Assembly: GCA_045645505.1 (NCBI GenBank)
Contig: JAZRIW010000001.1
Coordinates: 1-64,000 of the forward strand
DNA length: 64,000 nt
Reading direction: 5' to 3'
Origin: Fumia sp045645505
GTDB taxonomy: Bacteria > Bacillota > Clostridia > Oscillospirales > Ruminococcaceae
Shown: piece after piece, positions 1 to 8,197 of the stretch
How positions within the stretch are numbered: position 1 is the first letter of the stretch
How the letters are laid out: each line of letters starts with the position of its first letter
Program-made: the position numbers and the translations under genes
The notes under the pieces: model-generated
Seen by the model: only the letters and a program-made list of their open reading frames with translations
The model's database searches: none
Told to the model about the DNA's origin: nothing

Positions 1-1
1 T

Positions 2-889
2 TTAGAGTGTGCTTGCGGACCTTGTATCGGTATGGGCTTCTCTCCCAATTCTGCAGGTGTTTCACTCCGTACGTTTAATCGTAACTTTGAAGGCAGAAGC
101 GGTACAAAAGACGCAGGCGTTTACCTCGTAAGCCCTGAAACTGCAGCTGCATCTGCATTAACCGGCGTATTCACAGACCCCACAACTTTGGGTGAGATGC
201 CCTTAATCCCGATGCCTGAGCATTTCCTTATAAACGATAATATGGTAGAACCTCCCGTTTCAGAAGAGGATATGGACTCAGTTGTTATTTTAAGAGGTCC
301 TAACATTAAACCTTTTCCGACAACTACTCCCCTTGCTGAAACTATAGCTTGTAACGTTATATTAAAAGTCGGTGACAATATCACAACTGACCACATTATG
401 CCCGCAGGTGCTAAAATTCTCCCATATCGTTCAAATATTCCGCATCTCTCTCAATACTGTTTCGCAGTATGCGACGAATCCTTCCCCGAACGCGCTAAAA
501 AAGCAGGTCAGGGTATCATCATCGGCGGAAGCAACTATGGTCAGGGTTCCTCCCGTGAGCATGCAGCACTTGTTCCTTTGTATCTCGGAATAAAAGCAGT
601 TATTGTAAAAAGCTTTGCCCGCATACATAAGCAAAACCTTGTAAATGCAGGTATTCTCCCCCTCACCTTCTTAAACGAATCCGATTACGACCTTGTTTCA
701 CAAGGTGACCAGTTAGAACTTCCCAATATCAGAAAAGCTATTATGGAAAATAAAGATATTTTCTTAACCGATAAGACAACCGGTAAAAAGATTCCACTTG
801 TCTGCGATTTGAGCGGACGCGCTAAGGACATTCTTTTAGAAGGCGGACTTTTAAATTACACCAAAGAACAAAGCGAAAGGAAAAATTAA
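2..889 (+). CDS. acnA: Aconitate hydratase, C-terminal part (5' end outside window)
   Basis: This is the 3' part of aconitase, the [4Fe-4S] enzyme that isomerises citrate to isocitrate in the cytoplasm. The open frame enters from the window edge and begins LECACGPCIGMG, which is the aconitase cluster-binding signature with the paired cysteines of CGPC. Downstream are a GDNITTDHIMPAG segment and the C-terminal swivel-domain motif GGSNYGQGSSREHAA (about residue 175), which carries substrate-binding Ser/Arg residues. The stop codon is one base before icd, so the two genes are surely cotranscribed and supply 2-oxoglutarate together. The internal ATG at 32 is not a real start, because the conserved cysteines lie upstream of it. 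Confidence 0.96.
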   Translation, partial: LECACGPCIGMGFSPNSAGVSLRTFNRNFEGRSGTKDAGVYLVSPETAAASALTGVFTDPTTLGEMPLIPMPEHFLINDNMVEPPVSEEDMDSVVILRGPNIKPFPTTTPLAETIACNVILKVGDNITTDHIMPAGAKILPYRSNIPHLSQYCFAVCDESFPERAKKAGQGIIIGGSNYGQGSSREHAALVPLYLGIKAVIVKSFARIHKQNLVNAGILPLTFLNESDYDLVSQGDQLELPNIRKAIMENKDIFLTDKTTGKKIPLVCDLSGRAKDILLEGGLLNYTKEQSERKN

Positions 890-890
890 G

Positions 891-2102
891 ATGGCAGATA
901 AAATCAAAATGACCACCCCCTTAGTCGAAATGGACGGGGACGAAATGACCAGAATTATGTGGCAGATGATTAAAGATATTCTTCTGCTCCCATATATAGA
1001 TTTAAAAACTGAGTATTACGATTTAGGACTTGTAAAACGTAACGAAACCAACGACCAGATTACCGTTGATTCCGCTATCGCTACCAAAAAATATGGCGTT
1101 GCAGTTAAATGTGCTACCATTACCCCGAATGCTGCACGTATGCCCGAATATAACTTAAAGGAAATGTGGAAATCACCTAATGGTACAATCAGAGCTATGC
1201 TCGATGGTACAGTTTTCCGTGCTCCCATTATCGTAAAAAACATCACTCCCTTTATCCCCTCATGGTCTAAACCTATCACTATTGCACGTCACGCTTATGG
1301 CGACATCTATAAAAACTCTGAGCTTAAAGTTGAGGCAAATTGCAAAGCAGAGCTTGTTGTAACTGATAAAAACGGTAACGAAACCCGTAAATTAATCCAC
1401 GATTTCAAAACTCCGGGTGTAGTTCAGGGCGTACATAATATTGACGAGTCTATCGCTTCATTTGCAAGAAGTTGTATGAACTTTGCACTCGATACAAAGC
1501 AGGATTTATGGTTTGCTTCCAAAGATACAATTTCAAAAACATACGACCATCGCTTCAAAGATATCTGGAACGAAATCTATGAAAATGAGTATAAAGAAGC
1601 ATTTGAAAAAGCAGGTATTGAGTATTTCTACACCCTCATTGATGACGCAGTAGCCCGTGTTGTCCGTTCCGACGGCGGATACATCTGGGCTTGCAAAAAC
1701 TATGACGGAGATGTAATGAGTGATATGGTGGCAACCGCTTTCGGAAGCCTTGGACTTATGACCTCTGTTTTGGTTTCTCCCGACGGAGTGTATGAGTATG
1801 AGGCAGCTCACGGAACTGTTCAGCGCCATTACTATAAACACTTAAAGGGAGAAAAAACCTCCTCAAACTCAATGGCAACCATTTTCGCATGGACAGGTGC
1901 ACTTCGTAAACGTGGCGAACTCGATAACCTCCCTGAACTTTGCTCATTTGCAGATAAACTTGAACAAGCATCTGTTATGACTATCGAAGAAGGCATTATG
2001 ACAGGAGATTTGATTCCTCTTTGCTCACTTGAAAAGAAAGAAAAAGTTGACACTGAAACTTTCTTGCACGAAATAGATAAACGCCTTAAAAAGCTTTTAT
2101 AA
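891..2102 (+). CDS. icd: NADP-dependent isocitrate dehydrogenase (type II, dimeric)
   Basis: A 403-residue isocitrate dehydrogenase that oxidatively decarboxylates isocitrate to 2-oxoglutarate. It resembles the eukaryote-like homodimeric class rather than the E. coli class: it starts with the TPLVEMDGDEMTR block and has the substrate loop KSPNGTIRAMLDGTVFR near residue 93. The metal-binding DGDVMSDMVA segment is near 270, and AAHGTVQRHY near 305 contributes to NADP binding. The ATG is one base after the aconitase stop and is preceded by an AAAGG element inside the upstream gene. Length is normal for the class. With aconitase it forms an oxidative half-TCA route, typical of anaerobes that use it for glutamate synthesis. 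Confidence 0.96.
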   Translation: MADKIKMTTPLVEMDGDEMTRIMWQMIKDILLLPYIDLKTEYYDLGLVKRNETNDQITVDSAIATKKYGVAVKCATITPNAARMPEYNLKEMWKSPNGTIRAMLDGTVFRAPIIVKNITPFIPSWSKPITIARHAYGDIYKNSELKVEANCKAELVVTDKNGNETRKLIHDFKTPGVVQGVHNIDESIASFARSCMNFALDTKQDLWFASKDTISKTYDHRFKDIWNEIYENEYKEAFEKAGIEYFYTLIDDAVARVVRSDGGYIWACKNYDGDVMSDMVATAFGSLGLMTSVLVSPDGVYEYEAAHGTVQRHYYKHLKGEKTSSNSMATIFAWTGALRKRGELDNLPELCSFADKLEQASVMTIEEGIMTGDLIPLCSLEKKEKVDTETFLHEIDKRLKKLL

Positions 2103-2116
2103 GGAGGATTTTACTC

Positions 2117-2758
2117 TTGGCAAAAAATGTTGTTTCATTGTCTGTGATTCGTCGTTTACCACGTTATCACCGATTTTTGCGTGAGCTTTTGGAAAGTGAC
2201 ACGGTGCGTATTTCCTCTGCCGACCTTTCAAAGCTTATGGGTTTTACCGCATCACAGATAAGACAGGATTTAAACTGCTTCGGTGGGTTCGGCCAACAGG
2301 GCTATGGATATAATGTAAAAGCTTTATACGAAGAAATCAGCAAAATTTTAGGAATAGGTATCCCCCGAAAAGCAATTTTACTCGGTGCCGGAAACATAGG
2401 CCATGCTGTAATTCAGCATATGGACTTTAAAGGCAGGAATTTTGAAATTGTCGGAATATTTGATGTGAATCCCAAACTTATCGGCACTAAAATAAATGAC
2501 ATAGAAATTTATGATAGCAATTCAATCCCCGAATTTTGCGAAAAGCATTCCCCCACTGTTGCTATTTTGTGTATTCCGAAAGAAGCTGCAATAAAGCAGT
2601 CAAGCCTTCTCATTGCGCACGGAATAAAAGCATTCTGGAATTTCAGTCACTATGATTTGTCGATAAAATATGACAATATTGCAGTAGAAAATGTTCATTT
2701 AGGCGACAGCCTTTCAATACTTTGTTATAAGATAAATGAACTTGAAAAATCCGAATAA
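2117..2758 (+). CDS. rex: Redox-sensing transcriptional repressor Rex
   Basis: A 213-residue Rex repressor, which senses the NADH/NAD+ ratio and represses fermentation genes when NADH is low. The N-terminal winged helix (about residues 1-80) contains the recognition stretch SASQIRQDL-like FTASQIRQDLNCFG. It is followed by a Rossmann fold with GAGNIGHAV near residue 91 and FDVNPKLIG near 115. The start is TTG at 2117, chosen because a strong AAGGAGG lies 9 bases upstream and the protein begins at the expected family position. It lies 14 bases after icd and is probably cotranscribed. I did not find an obvious TTGTTAAN4TTAACAA-type Rex operator in the window. Confidence 0.95.
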   Translation: MAKNVVSLSVIRRLPRYHRFLRELLESDTVRISSADLSKLMGFTASQIRQDLNCFGGFGQQGYGYNVKALYEEISKILGIGIPRKAILLGAGNIGHAVIQHMDFKGRNFEIVGIFDVNPKLIGTKINDIEIYDSNSIPEFCEKHSPTVAILCIPKEAAIKQSSLLIAHGIKAFWNFSHYDLSIKYDNIAVENVHLGDSLSILCYKINELEKSE

Positions 2759-2773
2759 AATCTTTGATTTATC

Positions 2774-2802
2774 TTGACAAATTCACGCAAAAGAAGTATA
2801 AT
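2774..2802 (+). promoter_or_regulatory. Consensus promoter of tRNA-Pro
   Basis: TTGACA at 2774-2779 and TATAAT at 2797-2802 are separated by exactly 17 bases, a perfect sigma-A consensus. A perfect 10-bp inverted repeat (TCACGCAAAA at 2783-2792, TTTTGCGTGA at 2806-2815) flanks the -10 box. The tRNA starts 20 bases after the -10. Confidence 0.9.
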
Positions 2803-2821
2803 TTTTTTTGCGTGATATCAT

Positions 2822-3022
<201 letters not shown>

Positions 3023-3176
3023 ACGCAATCGTTACCGCCTCCCTTTATACAAGAAAGGTCTCTCAAAATCTTTGATTTTGACAGAGGTAGAGATAACTAC
3101 ACCTCAGTCAGCCTGATGGGCTGACAGCTCCCCTGACAAGTGGAGCCAAGTGTACTTACACATAATACATCAAATG

Positions 3177-3213
3177 AAAAACCGACCTATGATTATAATC
3201 CATAGATCGGTTT
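3177..3213 (-). terminator. Terminator of the thiamin operon
   Basis: The arms AACCGACCTATG and CATAGATCGGTT (one G-U pair) enclose ATTATAATC. Read on the minus strand the hairpin ends in a T run, so it closes the operon whose last gene ends at 3251. Confidence 0.8.
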
Positions 3214-3250
3214 AACTATTTTACAAAGTCCACAAAAATTGACACATTAC

Positions 3251-4159
3251 TTATGCCCTTTTTACCATAACCTTTGTATTTTTTTGAATTTGCTCTATCC
3301 AATCTGAAATATCATCATCAATTGGAAACTCGAGTTTTTTTAACGGATAATCTTCCCCAAGAAGCTCAGACTTTCCTCTTACCAAGGGATGATACGGCTC
3401 CACATCAACTTCGATAATATTTTTTAAAGAAGAAGAAATTTTTGCTATCCCTTCAAAATGGTCCGCCCGATCATTTAAGGTTGGTATAATAGGACAACGA
3501 AGTATAATTTTAGCTCCATTATCGTCTAACATTTTTAAATTATCTATTATAGAATTATTTGAAACGCTTGTAAATTTTTTATGTAAAACAGGATCTGTTT
3601 CTTTATAATCATACAAAAAGATATCAACATATTCTAAAATCTCTTTGTAATTTTCACTTTTTGCAAACCCACATGTTTCAAGACAAATGTGTAATCCCTC
3701 TTTTTTCGCCTCTCTCAATAATTCATATAAAAATTCAAATTGCATCATAGGTTCCCCTCCGGAAACCGTAAGCCCTCCACCGGAATTCTTATAAAACAAT
3801 CTATCCCTCAGCACTTCTTTTAACACTTCAGAAACTGTTTTAGTTGCACCTATAAACTCCAGGGCATCTGCATAACAGAACTCTATGCATTTTCCACAGC
3901 GCACACATTTACTTCTGTCAAAAAAATGTCCATCTTCTGTAAAGCAATGTGCTTTTTTAGAACAAACTCCTTCACATCTTTTGCATTCAACACATTTTTT
4001 AGGATTGTAAAATATTTGTGTCTCCAGCACCTTAGATTCCGGATTATGACACCAGATGCAATTCAAAGGACACCCCTTTAAAAAAACTGTCGTTCGCACT
4101 CCGGGTCCATCATTAACAGAAAATTTTTGTATATTAAACACTTGTCCCGTTATCATCAT
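3251..4159 (-). CDS. Glycyl-radical enzyme activating enzyme (radical SAM, ferredoxin-insert type)
   Basis: A 302-residue radical-SAM activase that would install a glycyl radical on a partner enzyme using S-adenosylmethionine. The SAM-cluster motif is CX3CX2C (C30, C34, C37; GCPLNCIWCH). It is followed by a bacterial ferredoxin-like insert with two [4Fe-4S] sets, CVECKRCEGVC (about 56-66) and CVRCGKCIEFC (about 86-96). The SAM-binding GGE motif is SGGEPMMQ near 136. The insert places it with glycerol-dehydratase/choline-lyase type activases rather than the short PFL activase. It lies 47 bases downstream of a stand-alone glycyl-radical domain, which may be its substrate, and is the last gene of the thi transcription unit. 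Confidence 0.88.
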   Translation of the reverse strand: MMITGQVFNIQKFSVNDGPGVRTTVFLKGCPLNCIWCHNPESKVLETQIFYNPKKCVECKRCEGVCSKKAHCFTEDGHFFDRSKCVRCGKCIEFCYADALEFIGATKTVSEVLKEVLRDRLFYKNSGGGLTVSGGEPMMQFEFLYELLREAKKEGLHICLETCGFAKSENYKEILEYVDIFLYDYKETDPVLHKKFTSVSNNSIIDNLKMLDDNGAKIILRCPIIPTLNDRADHFEGIAKISSSLKNIIEVDVEPYHPLVRGKSELLGEDYPLKKLEFPIDDDISDWIEQIQKNTKVMVKRA

Positions 4160-4206
4160 ATTTTAACCCTTTCTCACAAGGATCCATCTCATAATGGTTT
4201 TAATTT

Positions 4207-4659
4207 TTAAATATTAAGAATTGTTCTTTTAATAACATTATCCTGCAATTCAACTGAGAGATTATTAAAATAATCGCTGTATCCACCAACTCTTACAATC
4301 AAGTTCCTATGTTTTTCAGGATGCTTTTTAGCGTCAAGTAATTCCTCGTATGATAAAACCGAAACAGATAATTGCTGACCGCCATTTTCAAAATATGTTT
4401 TTGCCAAGCTTATGAAATTTTTGTATCCATTTTCACTTATAAACATATCTTTATTAAATTTTAAATTCAAAATAAATCCACTTTTAGCTAAGTAATGATT
4501 ATATTTTAATGCAGAATTAAGCAAAGACGTAGGACCATTTTCGTCCATTCCGGGAACCGCACCTATACTGTCTGCGAGCAAAGCCGAACCCCTTTTCTTC
4601 CCATTAGGCAAAGCTGCAACCAAGGACGCCATAACTATTTTTTGAGTTTTTGTTTTCAT
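4207..4659 (-). CDS. Stand-alone C-terminal glycyl-radical domain (truncated enzyme or GrcA-like)
   Basis: A 150-residue protein that matches only the last part of glycyl-radical enzymes, which are normally about 800 residues. Recognisable blocks are ALPNGKKRGSALLADS, DENGPTSLLNSA, LNLKFNK and the radical motif RVGGYSDYFNNLS near residue 123, ending LQDNVIKRT. The catalytic-cysteine barrel is absent. A good ribosome binding site (AGAGGAAAG, 5 bases before ATG) and an intact frame argue for expression. E. coli GrcA/YfiD is a precedent for a free radical domain that repairs oxygen-cleaved pyruvate formate-lyase. Alternatively it is the remnant of a deleted gene. It sits between thiC and an activase, an unusual place. 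Confidence 0.75.
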   Translation of the reverse strand: MKTKTQKIVMASLVAALPNGKKRGSALLADSIGAVPGMDENGPTSLLNSALKYNHYLAKSGFILNLKFNKDMFISENGYKNFISLAKTYFENGGQQLSVSVLSYEELLDAKKHPEKHRNLIVRVGGYSDYFNNLSVELQDNVIKRTILNI

Positions 4660-4680
4660 TTCGCTTTCCTCTTTTCGTTT

Positions 4681-5985
4681 TTATAATATATCAATGTGTT
4701 CGCCGTTTAATGCTTTGTTCATGCTTCTGACCGCACAGAATTTACCGCACATAGAACAGCTTTCCTCAATTTCAGGTTTTCTGTCATCACGAATTTTCTT
4801 TGCAGTTTCAGGATCTATGGAGCATTCCCACTGCTTTTCCCAATCAAAGTTTCTTCTTGCATCAGCCATAGCATCGTCAATATCTCTTGCGTGCGGAATA
4901 TGCTTTGCAATGTCGGCTGCGTGTGCCGCAATTCTTGATGCTATAATTCCTTGCTTCACATCATCAACATTTGGGAGAGCTAAGTGTTCTGCAGGAGTTA
5001 CATAACAAAGGAACGCCGCACCTGCCGATGCTGCTATCGCACCGCCGATTGCTGAAGTTATATGGTCATAGCCGGGAGCAATGTCGGTAACGATTGGCCC
5101 TAACACATAGAAAGGTGCACCCATACAGATTGTCTGCTGAAGCTTCATATTAGCTTCAATCTGGTCAAGCGGCATGTGTCCCGGACCTTCTACCATAACC
5201 TGCACATCCTTTGCCCATGCTCTTTTTGTAAGCTCACCAAGTCGAACAAGTTCTTCTATCTGACAAACATCGCTTGCGTCTGCAAGACATCCGGGGCGAC
5301 AAGCATCTCCAAGAGAAATGGTAACATCATATTCACGGCAGATATCGAGTATTTCATCGTAATATTCGTAGAACGGATTTTCTTCACCTGTCATACTCAT
5401 CCATGCAAAAACCAAAGAGCCACCACGGGAAACTATATTCATTTTTCTCTTGTGGTTTTTTATCTGTTCTATGGTTTTTCTTGTGATACCGCAGTGAATG
5501 GTTACAAAGTCCACGCCGTCCTGAGCATGAAGTCTTATGACATCAATAAAATCCTTTGCAGTAAGTGTATCTAAATCTCTTTGATAGTGAATAACGCTGT
5601 CATATACGGGAACTGTTCCTATCATAGCAGGACATTCACTTGTCAGCTTTTGTCTGAATGGTTGGGTATTGCCGTGAGAAGATAAGTCCATAATAGCTTC
5701 CGCACCCATATTTACGGCTGCCATAACCTTTTCCATTTCAATGTCATAATCTTTGCAGTCTTTGGATACGCCCAAGTTTACATTGATTTTTGTGCGAAGC
5801 ATAGAGCCAACACCGTTTGGATCTATACAGGTATGTAATTTGTTTGCACAAATTACAACCTGCCCTTTGGCAACAAGCTCTCTGATTTCCTCTGGTGTTC
5901 TGTATTCCTTTTCTGCAACTGCCTTCATTTCAGGTGTTATGATGCCCCTTTTTGCGGCATCCATTTGTGTTGTATAATTTCTCAT
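4681..5985 (-). CDS. thiC: Phosphomethylpyrimidine synthase ThiC
   Basis: A 434-residue ThiC, the radical-SAM enzyme that rearranges aminoimidazole ribotide into hydroxymethylpyrimidine phosphate for thiamin. It begins MRNYTTQMDAAKRGIITPEM and contains the core blocks MDLSSHGNT, VTIHCGIT, SRGGSL, GDACRPGCLADA and VEGPGHMPL. The C-terminal cluster motif reads CSMCGKFC, a CX2CX3C spacing, one residue shorter than the CX2CX4C usually quoted. The ATG at 5985 is preferred over an upstream TTG because AAAGGA lies 9 bases before it and the longer start would overlap thiD. It is the pyrimidine branch of the riboswitch-controlled operon. Confidence 0.96.
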   Translation of the reverse strand: MRNYTTQMDAAKRGIITPEMKAVAEKEYRTPEEIRELVAKGQVVICANKLHTCIDPNGVGSMLRTKINVNLGVSKDCKDYDIEMEKVMAAVNMGAEAIMDLSSHGNTQPFRQKLTSECPAMIGTVPVYDSVIHYQRDLDTLTAKDFIDVIRLHAQDGVDFVTIHCGITRKTIEQIKNHKRKMNIVSRGGSLVFAWMSMTGEENPFYEYYDEILDICREYDVTISLGDACRPGCLADASDVCQIEELVRLGELTKRAWAKDVQVMVEGPGHMPLDQIEANMKLQQTICMGAPFYVLGPIVTDIAPGYDHITSAIGGAIAASAGAAFLCYVTPAEHLALPNVDDVKQGIIASRIAAHAADIAKHIPHARDIDDAMADARRNFDWEKQWECSIDPETAKKIRDDRKPEIEESCSMCGKFCAVRSMNKALNGEHIDIL

Positions 5986-5999
5986 TCCATCAGTTCCTT

Positions 6000-6818
6000 T
6001 CAATCAGATATTTTTTCTTCGGCAAAATGCGATGTAAGGTCAAAGTTATGCATCATCGGTCCTGAACCTTGTCCTAAATCAAGCTGTGCGGATAGAGCAC
6101 CCGAGATATATTCCTTTGCTCTTTGTACAGACTCAGCAAGTTTAAAGCCTTTTGCAAGGTTTGATGCTATAGCACTTGATAATGTACATCCTGTACCGTG
6201 CGTATTGGGGTTATCTATTCGTTTGCCCTCAAACCATTGATATTCTCTGTTTTCATATAAAAGATCATTTGCATCATTGATGTTATGTCCGCCCTTTAGG
6301 AGAACTGACGGGCCGTGTGCATCACCGATTATTTTTGCAACCTTTTGCATATCCTCTTTATTTTCAATAGAAAGTCCCGATAAAACTTCCGCTTCAGGAA
6401 TGTTCGGCGTAACAAGTGTTGCAATCGGTAAAAGCTCATCTATCAATATCTTAACCGCATCCGTTTTCATAAGATATGAGCCGCTTGTTGCAACCATAAC
6501 AGGATCAACAACAATGTTTTTTGCCTTATGGTATTTTAGTCTGTCTGCAATTACACAAACAAGCTCACTTGATGATACCATACCGATTTTGACACTATCG
6601 GGGAAGATATCCTCGAACACTGCATCAATTTGTTGTTTCAGGAAATAAGGTGTTGACTCCTGAATTGCTCTCACGCCGGTCGTGTTTTGTGCTGTCAGTG
6701 CCGTTATAGCACTCATAGCATAAACACCATTCATCGTCATTGTTTTAATATCTGCTTGAATGCCGGCGCCTCCACTGCAGTCGCTTCCTGCAATGGTCAA
6801 TGCTGTTTTCATTCTCAT
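6000..6818 (-). CDS. thiD: Hydroxymethylpyrimidine/phosphomethylpyrimidine kinase ThiD
   Basis: A 272-residue ribokinase-fold kinase that phosphorylates HMP and HMP-P to HMP pyrophosphate, one of the two substrates of ThiE. Diagnostic segments are the N-terminal TIAGSDCSGGAGIQADIK, the central VVDPVMVATSG and the C-terminal NTHGTGCTLSSAIA anion hole with its catalytic Asp/Gly region. The start ATG has AAAGGAG 8 bases upstream. The stop precedes thiC by 14 bases, so the two pyrimidine genes are translationally close. A 78-base gap separates it from the preceding HAD gene. Confidence 0.96.
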   Translation of the reverse strand: MRMKTALTIAGSDCSGGAGIQADIKTMTMNGVYAMSAITALTAQNTTGVRAIQESTPYFLKQQIDAVFEDIFPDSVKIGMVSSSELVCVIADRLKYHKAKNIVVDPVMVATSGSYLMKTDAVKILIDELLPIATLVTPNIPEAEVLSGLSIENKEDMQKVAKIIGDAHGPSVLLKGGHNINDANDLLYENREYQWFEGKRIDNPNTHGTGCTLSSAIASNLAKGFKLAESVQRAKEYISGALSAQLDLGQGSGPMMHNFDLTSHFAEEKISD

Positions 6819-6896
6819 TTCAATTACTCCTTTCGTATTTCAGCATCGTTTTATATAGCGACATAAGGTGGTGCCCCCAATCTGCCGCTTGTTTAT

Positions 6897-7553
6897 TTAT
6901 TTGTTTATACTGCTCCAAAACTTTTCAAAATCTGAATAGTTTTCAATATAATAGTCTGCTATTGTTTTCAGTTCCTCTTGATTTTCTTCGTGAATATCAA
7001 AAACTCCTACAGTGACAAAGCCATCTGCCTTTGCTGTTTTTAACGCATGCAAAGCATCTTCAAATACAACTGTTTCGCCTTTTTCGGTATTAAGATGCTT
7101 TTGTGCCTCTCGATATATGTGAGGTTCTTCTTTACTGTGTCCCACCGATGCACAGGTGAATATTTCATAAAAGTAATTCCTTATGCCGAGCCTGTTAAGT
7201 GCAGTTTCTACCAAAGGCTTGTCTGTAACTGTGGCAATGCACATTTTTATACCTTTAGCTTTGAGTTTTTCTAAGAACACTTCAATGTCTGGTTTTAGTT
7301 TTACAGTTTCGGCATAATATCGTTCCACCATTTTGTTTACACCATCTACAATCTCATTTACAGACAACACAACTCCATAATTCTCTCTGTAATACTCTGC
7401 AGCCTGTTCCAAAGTAAAGGCTTTGAATGTTTCTTTCAGGTTCTCCTTTGGCTCTTTACCGAGAGAGCGAAGATAATCTTCGCCGATTGTATCCCATATA
7501 AACATCGAATCAAGGATGGTTCCGTCTAAATCAAATATTGCTCCTTTAATCAT
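6897..7553 (-). CDS. HAD-family phosphatase in the thiamin operon
   Basis: A 218-residue haloacid-dehalogenase hydrolase with a helical cap. Motif I is FDLDGT (residues 7-12) with both aspartates, motif II is the ATVTDK region near 110, motif III is the lysine in HSKEEPH near 140, and motif IV is VVFEDA near 163. The family dephosphorylates small metabolites. It overlaps thiE by four bases, which implies coupled translation. In this context a role in thiamin phosphate or pyrimidine phosphate dephosphorylation is plausible, but the sequence does not prove the substrate. No ThiL or ThiN is present in the window. Confidence 0.85.
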   Translation of the reverse strand: MIKGAIFDLDGTILDSMFIWDTIGEDYLRSLGKEPKENLKETFKAFTLEQAAEYYRENYGVVLSVNEIVDGVNKMVERYYAETVKLKPDIEVFLEKLKAKGIKMCIATVTDKPLVETALNRLGIRNYFYEIFTCASVGHSKEEPHIYREAQKHLNTEKGETVVFEDALHALKTAKADGFVTVGVFDIHEENQEELKTIADYYIENYSDFEKFWSSINK

Positions 7554-8185
7554 TGTTTTTTCAATTCCTTTGCTAATTTAAGCAGAATTTCGGTTTCGCC
7601 TTTAGGATCATCTGCCTTCATAATTGCAGAAACCACACAAAAACCTGCAATATCAATTCCTTTAAGAACCTGTACATTGTTTTTGTTGAGTCCGCCAATG
7701 GCATTTACGGGGATTGGCATGGCTTTGCATATTGCATCAAGGGTTTCGGTTGATGTCAGAACGGTTTTAACCTTTGTTGTGGTTGGATAGATTGCTCCTA
7801 CCCCGAGATAGTCTGCACCTTGCTTGTAAGCTTCAAGAGCCTGCGGAACAGTTTTAGTTGTTGCACCGATAATAAAATCACCACCGAGGATTTTTCTTGC
7901 TGTAGAAATCGGCATATCGCTTTGTCCGAGATGAACACCTTCTGCTCCCATAGCGAGTGCAACATCAACTCTGTCGTCAATGATAAGCGGCACATTATAT
8001 TTCTTTGTAAGTGTATGTACCTTTTCTGCAAGTGAAATATATTCTCTTGTTGTCTTATCCTTTTCACGAAGCTGCAGAATAGTAGCACCGCCTTTTAGTG
8101 CTTCTTCAGTTCTTCTTAAAAATTCTTCTTCACTAAATCCGGTACTGTCTGTTATAAAATATAGCGTTGTATCAAAATTTCTCAT
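7550..8185 (-). CDS. thiE: Thiamine-phosphate synthase ThiE
   Basis: A 211-residue TIM-barrel enzyme that joins HMP pyrophosphate and thiazole phosphate to make thiamin monophosphate. It shows the family blocks TTLYFITDST, ATILQLREKDKTTREY near residue 34, VPLIIDDRVDVALAMGAEGVHLGQSDMP near 65-92, IIGATTKT, YLGVGAIYPTTTK and VNAIGGLN near 160. The Asp and Lys residues that bind the pyrophosphate are retained. It is twelve bases from thiH and overlaps the HAD gene by four bases, so it is firmly within the operon. Confidence 0.96.
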   Translation of the reverse strand: MRNFDTTLYFITDSTGFSEEEFLRRTEEALKGGATILQLREKDKTTREYISLAEKVHTLTKKYNVPLIIDDRVDVALAMGAEGVHLGQSDMPISTARKILGGDFIIGATTKTVPQALEAYKQGADYLGVGAIYPTTTKVKTVLTSTETLDAICKAMPIPVNAIGGLNKNNVQVLKGIDIAGFCVVSAIMKADDPKGETEILLKLAKELKKQ

Positions 8186-8197
8186 CTTCTTTTTCTC

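Noticed and set aside
2774..2815. Rex operator at the tRNA-Pro promoter
   Set aside because: The inverted repeat TCACGCAAAA/TTTTGCGTGA does not fit the Rex consensus TTGTTAA-N4-TTAACAA.
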